From: Urechis unicinctus
Lineage: Eukaryota; Annelida; Polychaeta; Xenopneusta; Urechidae
Assembly (NCBI GenBank): GCA_034190875.2
Contig: CM067354.1
Location: 45,003,758 to 45,067,757 of the forward strand
Length of the DNA stretch: 64,000 nucleotides
Direction: 5' to 3'
Position numbers and translations under genes: made by a program. Below the pieces are notes generated by a model. That model had not been told where the DNA came from. It was given only the letters and a program-made list of their open reading frames with translations, and searched no databases. Below are positions 54,722 through 64,000 of the stretch, in pieces (the stretch's first letter is position 1; every line of letters begins with the position of its first letter).

Positions 54722-56236
54722 TGATGTGTGTGCCAATGTACTGTATTGACTATTCTGTTGTTTGTCTTGTTCAAAGTTCAGTCATTGTATTATGTTTTAA
54801 CAAATGTATATACTGTACATAAAAAGTCCAATTCAAAAAGTAAATTACCGTATTATTGCAGAAGTTTGGAGAGCATTGCCGGGAGCTACGGTTATCCCGG
54901 GTGCTCAGCTGAACCCTCGTACACCCTAATTTTTGTTCATTCATATTCCGCAACTTGTAGATACTTGCTACATTTATAAGTGAGTGTGGGAGTTTATATT
55001 TATTTTGCCAAGTTGTGCAAGTTATATGTTGGGTGTGTAAATTTTTTTGGGGGAAATTCCCCCGCACTAATTCTCAATAATTTAAGCGGGTACACATAGT
55101 AAATGGTTAAGGATTGACACTTAAAGCTTCACAAGTTGCATTTTCAATGTGTATTTATGCAGTGTATAAGCTGTTCCTATTTTTTGCAAAGTATCAAAGG
55201 GGTATGAGTAATATTTTTTACACAGTCAATGTTTTCGTCAATTTCCCCCCCAAAATTTCCAGTAAAAATATTACCGATGGCCGACCTTAATATGGCCTCA
55301 ATATACATATATGGAGCAATTAAGTTATTAAAACATTCCCTCTTGACAATAACTGCATGCTGCACTGCATACATGAGTTTTAAGGCTCATGGATGATGTG
55401 TTTTGGGTGAAAAATAGCTCTTTACCAACAATAAAGCCAAAAAAAATTATGGAATATATTCATGACATACCTCCTTCCAAGGGCTCCCATCTAATAACTG
55501 GGTCCAAATAAATGATGCAAAACTTCCTAATGATACAACTGGATGTTAACTTATTAATAACTGGTAGTTTTAGGGTGAAATAGCAAATATTTTTTCCAAT
55601 ATGAGCAAAAGTTTACCACATATCGTAAAAATCCTTTAAAAAAGTTAGATTTTTGGTCATTGAACGATATTTAATATAGAAAGAAGTATTTTAGTGGGAA
55701 ATAATTGGTATTAGGCCTCACAAACTAGTTCTTTTAAAGGTCCACATGGCTGTTATTGATCTCAGTTGATCAAATAACTTGTTTCATAATTCAGCATTGA
55801 ATTATGGGCATTCAAAGTAGGCCTATAATCGAAAAAATGGACCGGACACGGCTAAAAAAAGTAGAGTCCAAGACACAAAATACCATTTTCCACAGTCCGT
55901 AAATTGTAAAATAAATTTAACCATAGAGTTGTATGCTTTTAATTTGTCTAAGGAGCTCCCAAACATGCCATTTAGTATGAAACAGTAGTATAATGATCTA
56001 GTATAGATATAATGGCAAACCAAACTTGCCTCATATGGGAAACAGGGAGTTTGTAAAGTGCTTGTCCAAATTATATGCCATTTTTGGACCATAAAAATCG
56101 CAATAACTTTCTAACGGATCGACATATTTCAAAAATAAAAACAGTTTTGATATGCCCAAAGTTAGACCTTTCAAATGAACTAATAGCATATTTGATACAA
56201 GCATTTTGAAATTTTGATTGACCACCCTACCCATAA

Positions 56237-57051
56237 TCAGATCATATATTATCGCTTACATAACTTCTCTAATCATCATCCACTGCTGACAGTCAAATTC
56301 ATAAGAGCGACAAGTTTATCTGAAGCACTTAATCGGTAGCTAAAAGAAAAGATGACTTTCACTAAAACATTTTTAAAGAGCAATTTACGTAGAAAAACAT
56401 TCGTTCGTTCTCTAAATTTCAAACTTCTACTTGGCGGCAACAAGCTGTCAACCGCTACCAGTGTGAAGTTGGCGAAACCATATAACCATATAAGACGAGA
56501 TCTCGCGAGATAAAACAAATAAGCAAATACCTTATTGCAGATATACTCCTATTCGACCGAACACTTAAGTCATAATGATGCAGTTGCCATTATGATCGCA
56601 AGCCATATCTTGCCCACATGTCCGTCCGACCTATGCCCATATCAAGACACAATAGCACCCGCAAAAAGTGTGTGAATTTATCACTTAATATACTCAACTG
56701 TTGAGATTACTATGTGACATTTAATTCATTCACTCTGACAGTTAAAGCAAATGTAAGTGGTTATATCTACAACACATTAGGAATGATATGTGATTGATTA
56801 AACACAATCCAGAAATGCCACAAAACCCACATTACGTTTTCACTTTGATTTTAACTCAACCAAGCACCATACTACCCTGAGCAGTCATGATAAAAATAAC
56901 ACCTATCAAGAATTCCACCACTAACACAGCTTGGCATATTCCAATTGCAACACCATATTCACAACTGGTAATACACTCATAAAGACTAAGGAAAAGAACA
57001 CAAGAAGAAAAAAGGCAATTTAATGATATCAAACATCATTGCAATACACAT
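56237..57051. other. Intergenic, no feature recognised
   Basis: Between the transposon and the stop codon of the secreted-protein gene. Should contain that gene's 3' UTR at the right end; no other signal seen. Confidence 0.5.
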
Positions 57052-60000
57052 TTAGTAGATATCACAATCAGCTGATGAATATTGAGTGCAGATGCTGTTT
57101 GAAGTCTTCTCTGTGTAACCTTCAGAGTTGTTCAACCCAGATCCTACACAAATACACATTTTTCATACTGGTGAAATGATTGATATGAAATTACAACAAC
57201 CCTAAAAATGAATTTAACACTGTGTGTGTGTTAAATTGAAGTTTGTGAAGCAGACAAAGGGTTCTATAGTTTGTATCAAAAACAGTTCCACCCTATGGAA
57301 CAGATGATGAAAATAAAATACTTACCAATAATAAGATTGTGAAGATTGCAGTAATTAGTTCCCTTGTCTAGGACAGCATACCAGCTTTCTGATGTGGAGT
57401 ATCCCTGAAATAAGATCACCCATTTCTTACAACATGCCTTATTAGTATATTCACTAATGAAGATATATTAAAATACATTAGACATAGAATGGAAGTCAAA
57501 GTGGATGACAACCTATTTTACTTGAAAGCTGATGAATTAACAGCTTTATTCTATTTTTTTCAGTAATATGAAGCAAACATGTCATTTAGTGTGGTGTATC
57601 CCACGTGAATGTTGCACGCTGCATCCGTATTTGTGAAGGAGAATGTCAGGTCATCAACATAGCCAGCTTTAGGTGTTGTATGAGTTGCTGTAAGCTTCTC
57701 AGCTGTCACGTCAGTGAGCTAATACAAGACAGCAATGCAGAGAAGGTTAAACAACCAGACTGATTCACACTTGAAGTTGACTTTATACTACAATAAAAGT
57801 TGCTGGCCCAGTACCTCGTAGAGACATTTCTCGCCACCATGTTCACATCCAATGGGTCCTTCCCAGGCTTTGATCTGAGCAACTAACTTATTGGACACAC
57901 CATCACATGCCATACCAAATGTCCTGAAACCACAAACACAGTCATATAAAATAATTAAACACAAATTTGGTCTCTTGCATTTATAAAAAAATCTCCATAG
58001 TCAAGCAGGATGTCAAGTCATAGCATCACATCTACAGAAAGCTATGTTCATAATTTAATCATATCTGATATAAGTACATAGCTCAATGTGTAAGCTAATA
58101 TTTTTGTCTTTCTGTGCAGGCAAGATGTTTCTGCTTGCTATCACCTTCTTTCCAAGCACAATTGGTCACATTATTGTAGACCTACCTGTATCACCGCCTG
58201 TTATTATTCCAATAGTGGAAGTCAATGATAGTTTAATGCTGGTTTTGGCTAACAATACTATGATCACACAAGGTGAAACTTGTTCTAGTTTTCAGGAGTG
58301 GCTAGAATCGCATGGCTTATAGAAAGACGGGCACAACCGCAATAAGTGATTCCTGATACAGTATAGGTAACAACATAAAAAACGTAACCTTCAGGACAAT
58401 ATTCCATGATAGTGATTTATGGATATATGGAATAAGCAAAAATTTTACCCATTCATATATCTATACAAAAAGATAAATAACTTTGAGCCATCATTCAGAC
58501 ATGATGAAAGGGAAGTGGCTATTTTTCCCTGGTCTAAAGTAGTCTACCACATGCATATATGTAACCATTGGCGCCAATATATCAGTGATACTGCATCTGT
58601 GGTGTGAGTAGGTGGAGTTTGATAGGAAGTGGGAAATTGAGCAATGGAATCAGTCACACCTTGTTGGTGGACAATGGAAGTCATATGCACAGTAAAACCT
58701 GTACACAACCTGGTCTTAGGAACAAGCAGTAAAACAACCGTTATACACATAAATAAATGGAAAACGGGTAAACAACTCATTTTCTATTTATGTTTCTGAC
58801 AAACGCATATGGAAAATTAGTATTCGACCCATTTTCTATTTTTGTATTTGGTGAACACATATAGAAAATGGGCATAAATTACATTTTCGTTTCCCTGTCA
58901 TGAATTTCACAATCTTAAAGACAAATTGGAAAATGGGTTCACTTCCGTTTTCCCATTTTCGATTTTTTTAAGTTCACCAATTAAGGGACGCTCCCTGATG
59001 GTTTAAACAGAGTACGCGCGCGCCGTGAAAAAGCATGGCATCCGCGCTAGTAGGCTGGGCACTCACCCCTGGTGTTTCGATGATCTGATGCCACTACAGT
59101 AGTAAATAGCACGGGGCTGTTAGAGGCGGAGTTTCTTTGCCTACCCCGCTAGATGAATTCGGCCATGTTATAGTGATAATGTTACAAGATGGACACTCTT
59201 ATTCAGTTATTTCTGAGCATTTGATTTCTCTCGGAGTTCAGAGGGGCTCATCCGCAGCTACTATCCGTAAATACTGCTGATAGCAGCCTACCTATCATCA
59301 CAGGGCATGCAAGTTGCTAAAGCAAGAGTTGGTTCGGCTCTCAAGAGAACCAGTCAACAACAGGTGTTCATGCAAATGAAATCATGAGAATAATAGAATG
59401 TAACTGCATGGTATTCATAGTAATGAAGCTTCAACTAACATGATTTTCATCCAATTTTATATTATGTGCACTGCAAGTACATAGATGGCCCACAGTTTAA
59501 ATTGTATTATTATATACTTGCAGTGCATTAGGAACAAGAACAGCATACCATATCATGCTGCTTACTTATGACACAAACTGCATATAAATTAACTCTCAAC
59601 ATAAAGAAATAATGTTGGCAATATTTCGTATTGTCGCATCAGACAGGTTGAGAGGGAGCACAAGCTCCTATGGCCAATTGGTCACCGGTGTTCGAGTCGG
59701 GATGGGAGAGGTACGAGAGACGATTATTCGTAGGTCGCCGATGTGATTGTAGGTAGCTGAGGGTTGAAGTCCTGCTAGATAATACCAGAGACTTTGTACG
59801 AATTTCTATTTTCTTTATTTGGTCGCGGCCGACTGGCACGTTCGGGTTCTTGTTGTGGGATGAATATGTCGAGTTGAGGAATATCTGCCATATTTGTGTG
59901 TCTGATGCTGTCGTATTTATAGTGAAAGATGCGGGTGGGTTGATGTGGTGAGCTGTGATTGGTTACTCCGGGGCTTGGGGTCATTCGGACTGACTTGTAA

Positions 60001-60493
60001 TTATCAAGAGCTTTAATTGGAGATCAAACGGGTCTAAGTTAATTGTTAAGGGAATTGACGGGACTTGAATGTTTTCATCAAAGGATTGGGTTTGGTAAAG
60101 GACTACATAATTTGGAAACTGACCCGTTCGGAACTTAAAAGGGATTCTGAAGGTTTATGTAAATTGGGCAAGAATTAATCTGGTACGAGTGAAAAGTGGC
60201 CGAAAGGTTGTAAATCTAACTTTAACTTTTGGGGTGTGGCGGCGGGGGGGGGTGAGGTGGTGGAAAAGATGAGAGGTGGTGTGTGTATGTGTTTGCAAGT
60301 GCATGCGTGCATGTATGCGTTTGTTGGGGGGTGAAATACACTTGGTTCAAAAGAGCTAGTTTTACCTATGCTACTGCGCCAGTTTCATCTTTACTCACCA
60401 GTCAATTTTACAAGATGCGTGCCAAGGCCCCATTTCAACCACAGGAATGATACACTGAATACACAGGACAGTCAAGATGAATGGTAAAGCCAT
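57052..60493 (-). CDS. Small secreted cysteine-containing protein, complete, 5 exons
   Basis: Exons: 60399-60493, 57815-57923, 57605-57718, 57326-57404, 57052-57143; all GT-AG with matching phases, 489 nt, 162 residues, stop TAA. Residues 1-20 or so (MALPFILTVLCIQCIIPVVE) form a signal peptide. The mature part has CKIDW, a GCEHGGEKCLYE block, THTTPKAGYVDDLTFSF, ESWYAVLDKGTNYCNLHNLI and NSICTQYSSADC near the end, with about eight cysteines that probably form disulphides. I recall the same CxxxW / KCLY / YCNLHNL order in uncharacterised secreted proteins of vertebrates and invertebrates but cannot name the family or its function. The first intron (2.5 kb) contains an LTR-like block, a MITE arm and a plus-strand exon-like ORF. 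Confidence 0.85.
58121..58322 (+). other. Exon-like open frame of unknown origin
   Basis: A strong acceptor (TTTTTGTCTTTCTGTGCAG) precedes an open frame beginning GKMFLLAITFFPSTIGHI and ending SFQEWLESHGL-stop. It looks like a terminal coding exon on the plus strand, inside intron 1 of the secreted-protein gene. No upstream exon or family was recognised; it may be a transposon scrap. Confidence 0.3.
59058..59143 (+). mobile_element. Single arm of the fold-back MITE
   Basis: Matches one half of 51101-51347: GCACTCACCCCTGGTGTTTC, GATGATCTGATGCCAC, and AGAGGCGGAGTTTCTTTGCC. Confidence 0.75.
59630..60050 (-). mobile_element. Possible solo LTR (fossil), low confidence
   Basis: On the minus strand a TATA box (CACTATAAATACG near 59920) is followed about 100 bp later by AATAAA (near 59817) and a GT-poor tail, an arrangement like the U3-R-U5 of an LTR. 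No paired LTR and no coding parts are seen, and the ends could not be fixed. Confidence 0.3.
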
Positions 60494-61500
60494 TTTCGAT
60501 TGTTTCCTCAACGCGCAATTAGGAGACGAAGTCTGGTCAGCTGACCACTGACGACTCAAAGGACAAATGCTTTCTCCCACTTCAGTCTGCGGATTATTAT
60601 CATAAGGTTTGACGTCATAACGAAACGATTTGACAGTCAGCAAGGTTACTATGTATATTTTTGTTAAGTTTGCGTTTATCTCAGTCAAAGGTTTATGTCC
60701 GTACTTTTTCAATTGCTTTTTATGTTACAGCAGGCCTCGTTTACCGCAAAAACAATATTTTGAAGGCTTCAAATGGGGCCTGAGCGATAATACATGTGTT
60801 GTACCCTAACATGTATAATGTCTGAGACTGAGCAAGTACACTTGTGACAAGTATCAAGTTAACAATATGTGTTTAGACGCGATATTTATGAAATTATGTT
60901 TACTGAAATGTAAAATATTTTTTTAGACCAAATCATTATATTCTATTGAACGAAACAATGGAGCTTATTGGTCATCCAAGTTCTTCGGGGCTCCCAAAAT
61001 GCATTGCGCGCTGAGCGGCCTTGCAAACGGTGAATACATGCGTTCGTTGATATACCGACACCCAATGTTTTCAATCAAAGGGAGTGAATTATGTCTTTCC
61101 TTGGAGCCGTAACATATGTTGTGCAATATAATATAACTTTATAAGATATATGATCGACTGGTTGGTTTTTCTTCAGCCTCGCGTCGGCAGGGAAGAAATA
61201 TCTAACCGGCTTAATCTGTCGTTCATTGTTTATGATAGATTTGTCTGTGACATTTTGGGTTAATTGCATGTTTCCAAGATATCAACACACCGCAGTTAAC
61301 CTATATGCTACAACTTATACACAATTAAGTTGGTAATTAATCTATTCCAGGAAAACAGCCGTTGCCTAATGATCGAATGTCACTTAATTGGAGCTGCAAC
61401 CGTTTTCTTCAGGCAGATTGGTCAACCCACCTTTTCTACTGCCGGAATATTTCGATACATCAGCTTATCGAATGTCTAGAGCACTCAACCAAATGGCTTT
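60494..61500. promoter_or_regulatory. Upstream of the secreted-protein gene
   Basis: Holds that gene's 5' UTR and promoter by position. No other coding sequence recognised. Confidence 0.35.
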
Positions 61501-61509
61501 AAATATAAT

Positions 61510-61795
61510 TAGTTAACCATAAGAATATCCACATCTGTCACCCCACTGAATATTGAGACAAGTCAAACTTTTGAATACCACAGCTGTCACCCCACTGAAT
61601 ATTAAAATGAGTCAACCTAACACCGGACGGTTATACATGCAAAGCATTCTGCAGGGCATTCTGCAGGGCTAGAGTCAACTATATGAATACCCATAGCCAT
61701 CACCACCACCCCTCTGAATATTGAGATGTGTCAACCATTTGAATACTCAAAGTTCTCAACCCACTGATTGTCATGGTGGGTCAACCCATTTAGTA
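61510..61795 (+). repeat. Degenerate tandem repeat
   Basis: Imperfect 60-65-bp units sharing CACCCCACTGAATATTGAGA and GTCAACC, interrupted by the TA microsatellite and resuming once at about 62050. Confidence 0.65.
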
Positions 61796-61799
61796 CCTA

Positions 61800-62050
<251 letters not shown>

Positions 62051-62051
<1 letters not shown>

Positions 62052-63364
62052 CTGATTTGTCAACCAACTGAATTCCACAATTCATCTACCTAATACAACC
62101 TGCTTGCATGAATAATAAAAGTTCTCCCACCTTTGACACTCTTGACAAATCTGGATACTATAAGTTTCAGTGAACAACTACAATATGTCATTGATAATTA
62201 ATCACATTCTCATTTTGTGACACTTTTATATTAAGTCAAACAAAAAGCTTGTTGCGCAATACTATTACCAATTTGTCTTTATCTTGTTACACAACTGTGG
62301 TACATATTTTCATGTGCAACTGGTTTCGCTTGTGAGCAGGTTCAAATCCAGTAATGAATTTCAGTTGAAAATTAATTGAACCTGCTTGTACTAACTTTCT
62401 AGTTTAGAAGAAGATGATCATGTAAGGGAAATGTATTACAGTGGGTTTTTTTTTTTGGGGGGGTTTTTTTTTTTTTGAATAAGTAAATTTCCATGATGGA
62501 ACTGAATCATCTAAGTTGCTGTACCTGGTACCAGTGTGTTATTTTTCTTGTTTTACTAATGGTGAACATGAAGGAAGGTACAATCAACCCTATGATTATG
62601 GTGATGCTGACAATGCAATTGTTATTAACTGACAAACCAAGAACAAACATTTTAAATGTGGTTCATTAAACATGAAATCCAAACTTATACCGTCTAGATT
62701 GCGCGATAATTATCTTATAAGTCTGAAACTCTTTACACCAAACTATTGAAAACATGACATTTAAAGCATTAAGTATTATTTATCATCCTTTTGCCTCACC
62801 TATCCCCTTAAAAAATTTGAAACTTAGTGCCTGGAAATAGGGATCCAACCCTACTATTATCCTTTAAATCAGTTATAATGTACTTTTAAGTGATGTTAAG
62901 CTTGAATCTTAAACCAACTTATGGAAAAATTGAAGTATTCAGTTTATTTAAATGGGTTAACAAAACAATTAGGGTTCCTTTTCACATCAAGTTGAGCCCC
63001 AGAGTACTTAACTATAGGAGTGAAATTAAACTGTCAACTATTGGTTGTGTTTCTGTTTGATATCATCATATGTATTATTGATATATTTATTGTTAGCTAT
63101 TAGCCCTAACAGATAAACTGGTTGTATTTGACGATGAGCAATTATTCCACCCAATCTTCATACTCAGCCAACATTAAGGTCAATAACTGAAACACAGCAG
63201 ATAACAATTAAATGCAAATATATGAAACACCTTTATTTAACAAACAGCAAACAAAACAATGCAACACATCTGCAGCACTTAGCATGTTGAAAGCTTGACT
63301 ATTCAGGCAGACTCTTTACATCTTAGATAAGTAGTTATCTGTTGTGGGATATGACTGAAACAAA
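62051..63364. other. Intergenic, no feature recognised
   Basis: AT-rich, with poly-T runs near 62.45 kb. No conserved exon or repeat family seen. Confidence 0.5.
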
Positions 63365-63831
63365 AATTGAAAAAAGTTAGGAGTGAGTCGAGGTAAACAC
63401 CCGGGATACCATAGCTCCAGGCAATGCTTAAAGCACCCGAATAATATAAAATCAAAAGTTTATTTTTTGAAAAAATGAAGTCCACGGCACAAATCAGCAC
63501 TAATTATCTCTGAACCAAAAGATGTCAAATGTTATTGACAGTGAAAGTCAAAGCAATCTGTTTTATCTGAGCCATCTTCATGGATAAATTTACCACTATT
63601 TCTGATGAAAATTCAACCCGTACAACGAGTTTCTGTCAACCATATAAATTCTGCCACAATATTTTAGGCCCCAAAAATGACGATTTTTTTGCCTTTTTCG
63701 GGTAATATTATGCTTTATCCCCTTTCACCTATATGATTGATTTTGGTATCATATGAAAGAACTAATCTTTATTTACAACATATCTAAACAGCAAAGTCCA
63801 AGCAAAATCAGCGCAGGGTTTGACCGCCCTA
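63365..63831 (-). mobile_element. Internally deleted relative of the 4.7-kb transposon
   Basis: Reading the minus strand from 63831: TAGGGCGGTCAAACCCTGCGC, then about 0.25 kb matching 51.53-51.83 kb, then a jump to sequence matching 54.87-54.93 kb (GGAGCTATGGTATCCCGGGT). It keeps the 5' end and a bit of the 3' region but not the gene. The far TIR could not be found. Confidence 0.8.
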
Positions 63832-64000
63832 CTTGGATCTGCGACCCATGAGCTAGAGTTATTCTCATCTCAGGGATGACCCAAGCTTATCTCTTAGCAT
63901 ATGATGCCTTGGTTGGCCGCTCCCAAGCAATTTCTTTTCCAAATTTGGCTTCTTATAGGGACAATACGGTTTTGCAATATTCTGAAACCTAATCTTGTGA
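63832..64000. other. Right edge, nothing recognised
   Basis: Short unique stretch beyond the deleted transposon. Confidence 0.4.

Larger units (their letters stand above)
51524..56229 (+). mobile_element. 4.7-kb DNA transposon with TIRs and target duplication
   Basis: Left end TAGGGCGGTCAA (51524) and right end TTGACCACCCTA (56229) are near-perfect inverted repeats, and CCCATAA flanks both (51517-51523, 56230-56236), a 7-bp target duplication. TIR start TAGGG fits the hAT pattern, where 8 bp would be usual. The element carries the spliced plus-strand gene at 52209-54390 and a 49-bp poly-C. An inverted, internally deleted relative lies at 63365-63831. It sits about 1.3 kb upstream of the ATR start. 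Confidence 0.85.

Noticed and set aside
59650-59710. tRNA-like A/B box words (TGGCCAATTGG, GTTCGAGTC)
   Set aside because: Spacing of about 10 bp is too short for a tRNA promoter.
62325-62385. tRNA-like B box (GGTTCAAATCC)
   Set aside because: No matching A box at the right distance and no T-arm stem; not a tRNA gene or clear SINE.

Overview
The window is metazoan nuclear DNA. Genes have many short exons with GT-AG introns, long introns full of minisatellites, and fossils of DIRS-type retrotransposons, a Polinton and several DNA transposons. That mix suggests a marine invertebrate (amphioxus, hemichordate and mollusc are all plausible); I cannot fix the species.

Most of the window (about 2.3-50.2 kb, minus strand) is one host gene, ATR, the DNA-damage checkpoint kinase. 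I placed 55 coding exons whose splice phases join into one open frame of 6,651 nt (2,217 codons), from the start methionine through the HEAT repeats, UME region and FAT domain. The kinase and FATC exons are not seen between 2.3 kb and the left edge. Instead a minus-strand exon encoding the first half of a CARD domain lies at 353-487.

Right of ATR are a roughly 4.7-kb plus-strand DNA transposon (51.5-56.2 kb) with terminal inverted repeats and a target duplication, then a complete five-exon minus-strand gene for a 162-residue secreted cysteine-containing protein (57.05-60.49 kb). The last 3.5 kb hold degenerate repeats, a TA microsatellite and an inverted, internally deleted relative of the 4.7-kb transposon.

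ATR introns hold: a Polinton remnant (4.4-7.3 kb) with a 416-bp MITE inside it; DIRS-type fossils at 13.4-16.4, 25.4-31.2 and 36.25-38.3 kb; compact end-to-end DIRS derivatives at 7.7-8.3, 16.5-17.1, 21.3-22.0 and 31.2-31.9 kb; 0.84-kb inverted arms at 24.6-25.4 and 32.6-33.5 kb; two copies of a 0.63-0.69-kb TIR element (43.0-44.8 kb); a second MITE (47.65-48.36 kb) of the same family as the one in the Polinton; and an unrecognised plus-strand ORF at 40.3-40.8 kb.

The most unusual pattern is a set of minisatellites whose repeat unit is an ATR exon edge with its splice site (9.06-9.25, 34.5-34.9, 35.4-35.9 and 48.9-49.3 kb). Two more arrays lie against or near exon edges. The checkpoint gene thus carries tandem arrays of decoy splice sites.
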